Below are positions 10,952 through 21,424 of a DNA stretch of 64,000 bases, one piece after another. The stretch spans positions 179,067,253 through 179,131,252 of the forward strand of contig OV884060.1 of NCBI GenBank assembly GCA_930367215.1. The letters are read 5' to 3'. The position numbers and the translations under genes were made by a program. Positions within the stretch are counted from its first letter, which is position 1. Each line of letters opens with the position of its first letter. This DNA is from Pollenia angustigena. Its lineage: Eukaryota; Arthropoda; Insecta; Diptera; Polleniidae. The notes beneath the pieces were generated by a model. That model made no database searches, had not been told where the DNA came from, and saw nothing but the letters and a program-made list of their open reading frames with translations.

Positions 10952-11332
10952 AAGGTGCTATCAGACGGGATGTATTTTACATATGTACTGTCACTTTTCT
11001 TACCCATATGTAATTCCGTATGTATGTCAAAATTTCCATTTTACATACGATTCATAATTTTTGCTATCACACCTGCTTATGTTTTTCCTTATGACATAAC
11101 CTATAAATGTAAACAAAAGCTGACTTTTGTTTACGTTTCAAAACAAACCAGCTGTTTTGTTTATGTTTGCCACAGGAAAATAGATCGTGTTCTAATCGAA
11201 AAAGTTATATATGTATTTCCACATGTATTTTACACATGAAAAGTTTCATATGTATCACACGATGTGTACAACTTTTACAGATGGAAAATTTGACAGTACA
11301 TATGTAAACTACATCCCGTCTGATAGCACCTT
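10952..11332. mobile_element. MITE with about 40-bp terminal inverted repeats, TA target
   Basis: The left end AAGGTGCTATCAGACGGGAT and right end ATCCCGTCTGATAGCACCTT are flanked by TA on each side. The inverted repeats continue through TTTACATATGTACTGTCA. The element is 381 bp. ORFs inside are incidental. Confidence 0.85.
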
Positions 11333-11856
11333 TAGATAGAAATCTAATGAGTTTTGTTGCGAATGTTTTTGAAATCTAATTTAATATTAGAGTTTGTATT
11401 CACACTATCACATATGAACATGCATTTGTTAGGATGCAAGTCTGGTTAAATGAAAAGTATTATTGTTTAGAAACATTTTAAAAAATCGTGAAGTCTTATG
11501 GGATCTCAATTTTCTTTTCACCCTGTTACATTTTTACATATTACTTGAGTTTTTGACATGTATTAATACAAAGTAAAATACTGTAAGATAGCTCTAAGCA
11601 AACTGAGGAGGGAAATTTGCACCCCAACCATTTATTATTTCAGATATTGCCCAGTTCAACATCCATTGATTTTAATCAAGTTTCACTTCATTTGAAGTTA
11701 TCGAAATATGATTTGATCTGTTTATGGCCTAAAAACAGAAGCAATTTGTTTAAGGAAGCAAAAATGAAAATTAGAAACAGCCAACAAATTTAAAAGGATT
11801 TACAATTAACTTGTGTATGGGAGAAACGTATTTGCAAACCCTTGAAATACTTCTAA

Positions 11857-12085
11857 GGCTGGGTTTTTGAGATCTCAGTTAAACTAGGTTTAGTTAATCT
11901 GAAAATTGATTTGTGCCGCCAATACCGTGTTTTAAAACAAAATGTTGCCGGAACAGCGCAGTCTTGCTTAAAATGTGGGTCTTTAATGAAATAATAGAAC
12001 AAAAAATCAAATTTCACCGGAAAATCCGAGTTGCAGAGAACGTTAAACTAAGTTTAAACTTAATCCCCATCTCAAAAACCCGTCC
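11857..12085. mobile_element. PIF/Harbinger-like MITE, TAA target duplication
   Basis: GGCTGGGTTTTTGAGATCTC and the inverse ending ATCTCAAAAACCCGTCC are flanked by TAA on both sides. A 3-bp TWA duplication with G-rich ends is characteristic of PIF/Harbinger elements. The element is 229 bp and non-coding. Confidence 0.75.
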
Positions 12086-13169
12086 TAAGTGATGTTCAAT
12101 ATAAGATAGTTAAAGTGGTCCAACAATTCTTTTTTTACTTGTTTCTTCAATTCCAAGAACTTCTTTTAAAGCATTTTTAATTGTAATAAAACTCAAATGC
12201 TGTATCAAAATACCAAACACTCAAGAAAATTTAATTGTTTACAATGAATTTAATAAAAAAAATGACATTGATATTTTTGTTTTTCTATTCCTTAATTGAT
12301 TGATTGATTAATTTTCTTTATTTCTGTTTTAGAAATAAAAAAAATTCTGTTAAAAGTCATTAAGTCTGTCTAAGTAAAAGGTCACTAGCACAAAAAGGAA
12401 TATGGTCCTTTGCAGACATTAAAAAAAGACTTTAACAAATGCATGAAAATAATTCCATAGCACACGATGGTTCACCACAGCGTATGAATGTTTTCATTAT
12501 TTTATTGCACACACGGCATTCAATTAAAAATCAATCATACGTCTCAGTGGATTTTTGTTTTCTTATTGCAATAATAAAATTTTATTTTTCGCTTCAATTT
12601 CTTTTTTTATTTATTACGCTTCGTTTTGTTTTTCAATTTTTTTTTCTTTTGCATTAAATTAATAATTCCCTACTTATTGAATTTAATCATTAAAAGTTTT
12701 TTTGCTGCTTTTTGTTATAAATAACAAAAAAAAGGAAAAACAAAAAAATGGGAAAAATATATGAAGCTCAAACCATAAATTTTATAAATTGTATGCGATT
12801 TTTTATATTAAAATACTAGCAAAAGTTAGGAAACATAAAAAAATAAATACATTTTCGTAATAAAAAACCATCGATTTGTAATACTTTTCTTGATTTTATT
12901 CTCCATTAACATCATCATCAGCATCCCATTCTAAGCAACAAATTCCCCCTTAACAAAGTTAAAAAAAAAAATATATCAAAAAAAAGTTACAAAAAATCAT
13001 AATGAAAATCATACCCAGGGGTACAATATTTCTAGTTAGGGAAACATAAAAATTTATTTGGGCTACAAAAACGATGTGAATAAAGAAAGTTGTTTTGCTT
13101 TTTTTTTTTTTGAACAATGATTGGTAAATTAAGTGATTGATGGGAAAAGTTATGATAAAAGAAACAAAT
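12086..13169. other. No gene seen; low-complexity AT spacer
   Basis: There is a TTGATTGATTGATTAA microsatellite near 12296 and several A- or T-runs (12650-12750, 12960-12985, 13098-13110). ORFs are T/A-run artefacts. Confidence 0.5.
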
Positions 13170-13250
13170 GTGAAAGTACATGCGGTCAAGCCGGCCAGTT
13201 GGTACTCTTCAGCACAGAAAATGTTCGACAGTCTACACTTTTAGGGACCC
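13170..13250 (-). repeat. Fragment of a type II Helentron-like end
   Basis: GGTCAAGCCGGCCAGTTGGTACTCTTCAGCACAG is a diverged form of GGTCAAGCCCGACCATATGATACTCTACACCACAG, the hairpin end at 9190-9225. Only this terminal piece is recognisable. Confidence 0.4.
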
Positions 13251-13317
13251 CTGGGCAGTCATAAACCCACTAAAACAAAATTATGTTATGAGGTTTAGGC
13301 CCCATTTCTCAGCTTAC

Positions 13318-14030
13318 ACAGAAAAAAAAACACTCGGGATAAATAAAGTTTTTTATGATTACTTTAAGTACGAGTGGTACTCAAAATGTTAAGTACGACT
13401 AACACTAAAACGTACTCAAAACAATCCTAAATGGGATTACTTTCAAACATCAATCCCGAAATTTCTTAAAATAAGTATAAAATTGTTAAATCAAGTAAAA
13501 AAAGATTAAACTTTTCGGTGTGTTTAACCCTCCGGCTTACGCATGTTTTGATTTTCTAAACACATGGAAAATGGTCTGGTCAGACTCATGTGTACCACGA
13601 AGGATTAAAAAGTAAATTTCAACTCTTCATGCTCATTTAGTTTATATTTTTGTTTAAATATGTACATAAGATTTCTAAAGTTAAGCCCATATCAGGCATG
13701 ATGTTGGTGTTTTATCATTCTGTAAGGTGTAAAACGGGTTAGTAAATTAGTCACAATAATATTTTCAAATCAACTTTATAATACTTGAATCAAGCGCATT
13801 TTGAGATTGATTCAATCTTAGTTTTACTTTAATCAATCTCATTTTCGGATTATTTCAAGTACGAAATCGGGACTGAATATGGATAATTTAAGTATTTTGC
13901 GATTGAAAATCCGTACTTGAATCAATTTTTCTGTACTTGATTCAAGAAAATCCGTACTCACCATACTGTTAATACCGCTCCGGATTGATTTGAGTACGAA
14001 TGGATTGACTTTTCTTTTGAGTGTGCCAAT
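13318..14030. repeat. Region of repeated AGTACGA / TTGATTCAAG words
   Basis: Words such as TTTAAGTACGAGT, TTTCAAGTACGAAAT, CCGTACTTGAATCAA, TGTACTTGATTCAAG and TTTGAGTACGAATGG recur in both orientations. The stretch starts with ACACAGAAAAAAAAACACTC and ends near TTTCTTTTGAGTGTGCC. It is probably a degraded inverted-repeat element; no coding sequence is seen. Confidence 0.35.
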
Positions 14031-14109
14031 AGATAAAGGTAGGATTTTATTGGTTGAATAAAAAGACTGCCATTATAACAAGTTTACCTTGATCTAAAGT
14101 GAGCGATAA

Positions 14110-14424
14110 AGCGCCAATACACTTGCAATATTATTGTATATTATATTCGCCAATTAGTTCGATTTTGTCATTTATTATGCAATAAGTCGCACAATGATTT
14201 CATTCATTCAATAAAAAGGTGAACATAACCTATAGGAATAACATAAACAGCATTGTACAATGTTGCCAACATACTTCATTTTCTTTTCGTTGTGCAATAA
14301 ATATCAAAAGTCTTTTAATTTTTGCCAATATATTGTTCCACCTTCTCATATCAAATACACGTTGGCGATATAATTGTTCAAATACGTTAAATTGAACAAT
14401 TTCATTGCAAGTGTATGAGCCGCT
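14110..14424. mobile_element. PIF/Harbinger-like MITE, TAA duplication (copy 1)
   Basis: The ends read AGCGCCAATACACTTGCAAT and ATTGCAAGTGTATGAGCCGCT, both flanked by TAA. The 315-bp element is the inverted equivalent of 38182-38497. The two copies share the interior (AACGAAAAG, TTGCCAACA, TATGTTCACC) and each has its own duplication, so they are independent insertions of one family. Confidence 0.85.
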
Positions 14425-14611
14425 TAAGTTAAAGAAAAGTTCATCCTACCTAGGAGGTTAAAGTTAAGTTTTAACACTTTTTATACGGCCGATAAAATCC
14501 TATTTTTATGCTAACCGTAAGTTGTGAAAACGGGCCTAAGAGTCATATAAGAGTTTGTTATTCTTTTTTCTTATTCTACTCCCGCGAAGCTCTACGCTTG
14601 TCTGCAGAAGA

Positions 14612-14690
14612 CCAGAATCTCTGGAGGAAATCGAACCCGCAAGCCCCGCACTGATAGACTAGCTCACTGCCAACAAGCCTACCAGAGCAC
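14612..14690 (-). repeat. tRNA-derived SINE-like segment
   Basis: The minus strand reads GCTCTGGTAGGCTTGTTGGC, AGTGAGCTAGTCTATCAGTG and CTTGCGGGTTCGATTTCC. That gives an A-box-like and a B-box-like (GGTTCGAT) element about 40 bp apart. The acceptor stem does not fold, so it is not a working tRNA. Relatives are at 4918-5050 and 55571-55645. Confidence 0.5.
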
Positions 14691-14699
14691 TCAACCTCT

Positions 14700-15198
14700 A
14701 TTTAAGATCTTTTCGTCCTAAAAATATTTTAAGGAGGAAGCTTATATCAAACCTATGGTAAAGTTTACACCCAACAGGACAATCCATGATAAAGAACCTA
14801 TAATATGACATCAAAAGCTATCTTAGGGAGTAGTATTGGTATAAAAACTTTGGTCAAATATGGAATGATTCCAAAAAAAATTGGTAAGCTGATTTAAGTT
14901 GCACCAAAATATTTTTGGGTTTTAAATATAAATACTAACACAATTAGATGTTTTATAAGCACAAAGACTCTATTCCGAAAAAAATTTTATAGGGGGGCCA
15001 TGTAAAATTATGGACCGCCTCTAATCCATTTTTACTGGGCTTCGTCCTTATGTTATAGTAAACATCATCACATTACACTAGCCAACAATGTTTTGGACTG
15101 AAGCAAACAAATATCTTGGTGGCTGAATTTGGTTTGGTGTTTCTCTATCACGTCAGGTTTTCGAGATATAAAAAATTTTTTTACTCGTTTCTTACATA
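14700..15198. other. No gene seen
   Basis: AT-rich stretch without recognisable coding or terminal repeats. The GGGGGGCCATGTAAAATTAT stretch near 15000 resembles the GGGGCCTAGGGTAAATTATG block of mini-me-like repeats and may be a remnant. Confidence 0.35.
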
Positions 15199-15752
15199 AA
15201 CAAGTAAGAAAGTATAGTCGGTCAAGCCCGACCATATGATACCATACACCACAGTATTAAAAAACACATCGTGCTTATATGTCCATATAAATATGGATTT
15301 ATCTATGTTTATAAACTTCATTAAAATCGGGTTGAAAGTTTGTGAGAGGTAGAAATTGCCCCCTACCTCCCCTTGTGGTCCTATTTTCGAAAAACTGTAT
15401 AGCTTATGTGTCCATATAGATATGGATCTATCCATGGTTTAAATTGCATTAAAATCGGTTTGATAGTTTCAGAGAGGAAGAAATTTCCCCCTATCTTCCC
15501 TCGTGGTCCAACGATTTGGCCCATTTTCAACAGGCTTGGTCCTTGTGCCAACGCGACCTGTACTTTGCACACAAGGTTACATGGACAGCCAGTCAACCTG
15601 CCAGCCGGACGGACATCGTTAGTTCGACTCAGAAAGTGATTCTGAGTCGATCGGCATACTTTAAGGTGGGTCTAGGACCAATATTTTATGGCGTTACACA
15701 CATCAGCACAAATGCATAATACCCTTTCCACTATTGTGGTGTGGGTATAAAA
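15199..15752 (-). mobile_element. Helentron-like non-autonomous repeat, type II (well preserved)
   Basis: It runs from CAAGTAAGAAAG and hairpin GTCGGTCAAGCCCGAC to CACTATTGTGGTGTGGGTAT. The about 110-bp ATCTATG...TTAAAATCGG...CCTCGTGGTCC block occurs twice. It also keeps CCAGCCGGACGGACATCG and the TCAGCACAAATGCATAATAC block near the 5-prime end. The two small opposing ORFs here are repeat artefacts. Confidence 0.7.
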
Positions 15753-15796
15753 ATCACTAGTTAATTAAAAATCAATGAATTTTCAAAAGTGAATGG

Positions 15797-16243
15797 CTTT
15801 ACAAAATACATAACTGAAATTTAACTCATAGAATAAATTCGAAAAAATGAAAAAAATGTTTATAATAATATAAAGTAACCTTCACAAGGAAATAATTCCC
15901 AATTTCTAATTGTTAAAATAGTTGAGTTAAATACATTCAATTTATAAAGTAACACTATCCAGTGAGACACAAAGAATGCTGACGAAGGCCGTAGCGGGCC
16001 AGAAAATGCATTACATTCTGCTGGTGTCTAATAATTGTAAATTTTTCTGAACATTCAATATACCTCATTGCTTTCCAAAGGAAGGCTAAGGTAAAATGTA
16101 AAAAGAAAATACAATATAATAGTCTGGTAGTGTATAAAGTCATTTCGGAAAAATTAAAGGAATAGAACTATTACAAAAAAGCTTTACAAAATACATAACT
16201 GAAATTTAACTCATAGAATAAATTCGAAAAAATGAAAAAAAAG
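15797..16243 (+). repeat. Pair of about 60-bp direct repeats, 385 bp apart
   Basis: CTTTACAAAATACATAACTG and the following 40 or so bases at 15797-15858 recur essentially unchanged at 16182-16243. The 320 bp between them are not duplicated. This is too long for a normal target duplication, so a local duplication or gene-conversion event is likely. Confidence 0.7.
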
Positions 16244-16619
16244 ATTTTCTTTTTAAGTTAGACATAGAAATTATTAGAAGTTTTTTGTCTGCCCTGTAAA
16301 ATTTTAAAGAAGTCAGTTGGCAGGTTTACACTCTAAGGCGACGATATCCTTTTTTCCAACCAAATATTCACCACACACAAAGCAAAAGTTGCTTTAATCA
16401 GTAACACACGATCTCCTTGACGTGCTTAAAAGCCTCTATTATGAAGATTAAGAATGAATGTGGGCTTCTGTCAAATAAATAATTGTGAAATTGTAGTGTC
16501 AGCATTGACTGATTAACAAGACGTGACAGCCCAATTTTCGAATTCATAGTACCCAGTTTAGTTAAAAAACATGCTTCGTTTCTACAGTAAATTTTTTTCC
16601 AAATTTGTAGACCAGCGTT

Positions 16620-16790
16620 ATCTTCAAAATTATGATCTGAACTTGCCTGCTGAACTGACGAATGGACATGGTTAAAACCACTCAGAAACTGATTGGATCC
16701 TTATAATTAAAACTGGGTCTAGAAAAAATATGTTTCATGATTTTTCAGAACAATAGCAACATACCCTTTTCAGTATAGTAGAGCAGGTAA
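16620..16790 (-). repeat. Degenerate Helentron-like fragment
   Basis: GACGAATGGACATGGTTAAAA, CTCAGAAACTGAT, ACTGGGTCTAG and CATACCCTTTTCAGTATAG follow the same order as the 5-prime half of the type II repeats (compare 15605-15740), but are strongly diverged. Confidence 0.4.
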
Positions 16791-17351
16791 AGTTAATACG
16801 ATAAAATGTTTTATAAGGCTTTACCGAATTTTACATACGAGGCATTATTCGTAAAGCGGATTAATACTTTTAGTGGCTATGAATTTTTTTGTATGATGTT
16901 TTATTGTCTTGTTATGGGGTGCTAAAGTGTTGTCGTTTTTACAAAAATTATTGTTTTTAATTATTGTGTCGAACTAGAAACAAATAAAATAAAAAATATT
17001 TAAATAAGTGATTCATAAATACGTGTACAAAAATAAAACAACCTTTATTAAGAAAATGTTCCAAAATTTTTATTGTTAATATAAAACAATAAAAGCGGCA
17101 TGGCCATCAAACTCACATTTTTGTAACTGTGTTAGTAATAAAAACAAATTCCCACGTATGGTTTGATGTTTTTTGCTTTTGATTATCATAAAAATTTGAA
17201 ACCAGTTTAATGTGTGGCCACGGAATCTTGTCAAATTTTATTAACAAACATATCGTTACATAAAACGCAAACGTCCCTATTTAGCATTTTGAAAATATTA
17301 CAGGAAAAGCAAAAAACTATTTCAAATAAGAAACCTACCAGTTGTTTAGAC
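16791..17351. other. No gene seen
   Basis: AT-rich spacer; nothing recognised. Confidence 0.4.
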
Positions 17352-17762
17352 CAGGGCTGTGGAGTCTGCATGAAATAGTTCTAGCTCCGACTGCATCCGC
17401 TGAAATTTCTTAAGCACAACTCCGACTCCTACTCTTGCATTGAGGCTAAAGAGTGGTCCCTTTTGCCTTTAAACTCTTTTTTTAATGCAGTTTTTTTTAA
17501 CTGGTTGAATATAGCAAGAAAAGGATTCTTTTAAAATTTTAAATCGATATTAAGATTCTAGCATGTGCCGCATTAAGCTTTCCTCCTTATTTTCCGACTT
17601 AAAAATTTTTTAAGCAGACCCTCTTGAAAATTTGTTATTTGGAAAAATAGCAGAAAATTTTTTATGCCAAAAAAATTTTAGAGTCGGAGTCGTCGCGAGT
17701 TTTTGTGGGTACTACGACTCCGACTCCGGTACAAAAACCTAACCTCCAACTCCACAGCCCAG
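17352..17762. mobile_element. hAT-type MITE with 8-bp target duplication
   Basis: CAGGGCTGTGGAGTC at the left and ACTCCACAGCCCAG at the right are flanked by GTTTAGAC (17344-17351 and 17763-17770). Subterminal GACTCCGACTCC/AGTCGGAGTCG words recur in both orientations at each side. The element is 411 bp and has no transposase. Confidence 0.9.
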
Positions 17763-17924
17763 GTTTAGACAAATGACAATGTTGGATATTATGAAAATTG
17801 TAAGTTAGGTCTTTTAACGTTTATCATATAAATCTTTTGTAGATTGGGCCGTTTGTTTTTTATAATTAAAATTGGTAGTTTTTATCGATAGATTCCAACA
17901 TTTTTTGTCTTGATGCAATACAAC

Positions 17925-18115
17925 AGGGGCATAATTTTGGCAGTCGTGATCGAGTACTTTCTCGATTTCAAAGCGATTTTATTTCTAATTCTTTCAGTCG
18001 ATACTGAAAGAATCGAAATTATTTTTTCAGTATTGTGAAATTAAAAAAAAAAAAATGCTTTACAACACTGAAAAAATAATTCCGATTTGTTCAGTATTGA
18101 CTGAAAATTTAGATA
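17925..18115. repeat. Cluster of short inverted repeats (TTTCAGTATTG / CAATACTGAAA words)
   Basis: TCTTTCAGTCGATACTGAAAGA forms a small hairpin. TTATTTTTTCAGTATTGT and ACACTGAAAAAATAATTCCG mirror each other around an A-run. It looks like a degraded inverted-repeat element. Confidence 0.4.
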
Positions 18116-18459
18116 TTAAACTGCTTTTTTTATTTTTTTTTTTTTTTTGGTAATTTATGGCTGTTTACTTTGTAGACAACGTTATGTTTTATGTACAACC
18201 AAAAAAAAAAAAATTATTTTATTATTTCTTTTGCACAATTAACCGAAAAGCAGCAAACACACATTTAAAATGTTATTTTTGAATGGAAATTCTCAGTAAA
18301 GTGTGAATAAAATCAAAACCGACTACTGCACATCTGAAATAAAGCTCATTTGATTCGAAATACATATGTTTAACTAAAGGTTTTTAAACCAAAACTGTGA
18401 TTTTTGTTGCGTAAGAACTTGTTATTAAACAATACATGTCACTTTATAAATCTTAACTT

Positions 18460-18876
18460 CCCAGCGGTAAATATTGAAAGGACCGCAAGTGGCAGGCCTT
18501 TTTGAAGGCCTCTATACTCCTTTCTAAAAGATTCGCTTCGCATGATATCCTGCCTTCAGAAGTATGCCTTCTAGAAGGTATAAACTTCTTTTTAAAAGAC
18601 CTTCTGAAATATTCAGTACACATTCGCTTCTTTGAGAAGGGAGAAAGGAAGGTGTTCAGTTTTAATTACTTTTTATTTTTAGTGACCTTCCTTACTCCCT
18701 TCTTTGGGAAGGGATCGAAGTTGTTTTCAAGGGAAGTGTGGAAGGCCTTGCGCCCAATGACAACCTGTATAAAAAATAAATAAGTATGGAATGCGGCGAG
18801 AAGGGCTTCTGACTGCTTGTGACTGCTTAATAAGGCCTTCTATTAGGCCTTTTTACTCCTTCTAGTTACCGCTGGG
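18460..18876. mobile_element. Inverted-repeat element CCCAGCGGTAA with dense AAGGCCTTCT motifs
   Basis: CCCAGCGGTAA at the left is mirrored by TTACCGCTGGG at the right. The 417-bp interior contains a dozen or more AAGGCCTTCT, AGAAGG and CCTTCTTT words in both orientations. A 93-codon ORF through it is probably incidental. No clear target duplication is seen. Similar CCCAGYKG termini occur at 39725-40215 and 45375-47218. Confidence 0.7.
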
Positions 18877-19329
18877 TTTGTAATGACTAAGTCCCAGATT
18901 TTTATGCAAATGCATATTTGTTGTCGTCAGTCTGAGATTACCATGTACTAAATATCTTTGCGAATCAAAAAATTTGGAGTAAAATGGCATCGAGTTGTTA
19001 GTACGCATATTTTTCTCTAAATGCATATTAATTTTGCATATTTTAAAAAACAAAAGTTGTTGTAATTGCTTTCTTGCCACTTTGACCACTTTTATTCATT
19101 GATTTCTTATGGGAAAAAATATTTTGTATAGCACATTCGCATGTTGCCGCATATAAAAAAAGGATTTCGAAATTCAGTTCCTTGATATTTTTGAATTTTT
19201 CGAAAACCCGTTCAATGTATGTATTGCACGATTTTTTGGTCTTAGAAGACCCCTAGTGAAATTTGATGCAAAAAATATTCATAGCACATTTTAACCCTTA
19301 AAAGTACCGTTTAAGTATACTTTTGTGTA

Positions 19330-19600
19330 AGAGTTGGGCAAAGGGACATAAAGGACCGCTTAAAATGGGAGTTAGAGGGTTAATACATTTTAAGAAAAGA
19401 ATCGCCATACGATTCTACTGAAGACATCTGAAATAGTCTTTTAGCTCATAAGTATATTTTGGGAAAAAGGACAAAAATTACCGCTTAAAATGGGAGTTAG
19501 AGGGTTAATAAATTATAAGAAAAGAATCGCCTTGCGATTCTACTGAAGACATCTGAAATTATTTTATAGCTCAGAAGACCATTTAGTATATTTTGTTTGA
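19330..19600 (+). repeat. Tandem duplication, period 125 bp
   Basis: The block CCGCTTAAAATGGGAGTTAG, AGGGTTAATA, AAGAAAAGAATCGCC and GATTCTACTGAAGACATCTG occurs at 19356 and again at 19481, offset exactly 125 bp, with a few mismatches. It is non-coding. Confidence 0.8.
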
Positions 19601-20732
19601 CTTAAGCCAAACGCCTTTTTAAAAAATCAAAAACTTTAGGGGCCCATATTTCAAGAACCCGAGCTAACTTTTCAAAACTCTTTGGCAAATTTGCTCTACT
19701 AGTAGTCTACTTTCATTTCTCGTTGCAAGTGTTGAGGCTGGCGGCGATGACCCGAATTTTGTTGCACAGTGATATGTTTAAAGAGAGTATTCCAATTTAT
19801 GTCTTTCTCCACAGCCTCTAAGAACCCGGTGGGGAACGTATTTGAAACCAATTATGTATTATGCGAAAAACTTTTACCAATTCAAGATTTAAATTTACCA
19901 AATATAAAAGTTCAGATAATGCTTGTGTCTTTAAATTATGAGTACTATTGTGAAATGAGAAATCTAATCCATTGAGAAAGCAAACTAAGTTAATTGCCAT
20001 ACATAAGAAGTATACTGTGGAGGCTAACTTTAGTTAAAAAAATTTGTATCAAACTTAAAAAAGCTTAAAAAAGTTTAACAAAAATAAGGAATTTAAAACA
20101 ATAACACAAACTGGCGGCATATTTAATAAAAATTTGTACGAAAACAGCGTAGTGAAAATAAATGTACCACAAAGTAACTATCAGCATTTAATCATGCACC
20201 TACCTGTTTTATTTTCTTTTGGAAAACAGGCAGTGAGTTTTACTCTTGAAAATATTAAAAAAAATTATGTTCTTAATTCATTTCATATGTAGGTTCAAAT
20301 CTCTATGTAAAAAGTGACTTTAGTTACTTGATTGTTTTACTTTTGTCTTTTCTTTATATGTTGTGTTTTATTTTATTTTTACTTTTGTGGTTATTGTGCC
20401 TACCTTACGTTTATGAGACAGCATTTTTACGTTATTTGTGATATTTTTGTTTTTCTTGTTATTTTTTATGTATTTTTTTATTGCTTATGGATGTGTTAAA
20501 CAAAATTTAGTGCTTTTTTCTATTTTTAGCGCATATGTTTAAATTTTTAGTGCATTTTTAATGCGCATAAAACGCGATTTTAACTGCATAAACCAGTTAT
20601 GACATTTTGATTATACGGGTTGAAATTAATTCGACAAATCAACAGTTAACTGATTTATTAAGATTATTTTTGAAATTCTTTGCCCATGGATATTAAATGC
20701 TTTGCTGTTAGTATAAAATATTACATGTGTGT
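19601..20732. other. No gene seen
   Basis: AT-rich. A block at about 20597-20645 (CATTTTGATTATACGGGTTG, AATTAATTCGACAAATCAA) is matched in reverse at 29820-29870. Otherwise only spurious ORFs. Confidence 0.45.
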
Positions 20733-21424
20733 ATTCATCGTTATGGGAGACCTAAATGCTAAAATCGGTTTAGAAAACCACCAGAAAAACACGTAATGGG
20801 AAAGCATGGATTGGGCGCAATAAACTCCAACGGCAGGCTTTTGAGAAGCTTTTGTTATGAAGCCAACCTCGTTATCGGCGGCTCGCTATTCCCACACAAA
20901 CCATGCCATAAAGCAACCTGGGTATCCCCAGATGGAATCACCGAAAACCAGATAGACCACTTCTGCATAAGCAGACTCTGGAAGAAGTGTCTACTAGATG
21001 TTCGAGTCAAAAGGAGCGCTGACATCGGATCCGACCACCACCTTCTCGTGGCATCTTTGCGCCTTAAAATTGCATCCATACAACGACCAAGCCAACATGG
21101 ATCAAGAAAAAAATACAACCTCAAAAAACTTTCATCGCCGCAAACCTAGCGTTCATTTATAAGCGAACTATATCCAGCTGTACAAGACCCTCGACAAATA
21201 GGTACACAAGACGTTGAATCATTGTGGTAAAATTTTAAATCTACGTTCATAAATTCCAGCGAGAAAGCTCTCGGACCCCAACCAAAGCAGATGAGAGTAT
21301 GGATGACTGACGAAACGTGGGATCTCATCGAACAACGCAGAAAGTCAAAAAATATTCGAGATTCAACCAAGGTAAGAAGCAGAAAGAAACAGGCTTCCAA
21401 AGATTCCGATGACCTTGTTAAAAA
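20733..21424 (+). pseudogene. RTE-clade LINE, endonuclease domain and linker
   Basis: The 5-prime-truncated frame opens with VFIVMGDLNAKIG, part of the apurinic-like endonuclease. After a frameshift it continues as MGKHGLGAINSNGRLLRSFC (from 20796), the TWVSPDG and NQIDHFCIS motifs, and GSDHHLLVASLRLK. The final SDHH is the endonuclease catalytic signature. A TAG at 21147 and a TAA within ESLW-stop-NFKS break the linker, which goes on in the same frame to RVWMTDETWDLIEQRRKS before a TGA near 21426. Order and motifs match RTE-type ORFs. It joins the RT domain at 21425. With at least four lesions it is not functional. Confidence 0.85.

Noticed and set aside
10955..11239. 94-codon ORF
   Set aside because: It is contained in a MITE with perfect terminal repeats and has no motif.
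13318..14030. A CACAGAAAAAA-ended transposon
   Set aside because: The right end does not mirror the left and no target duplication is visible; kept only as a region of repeated words.
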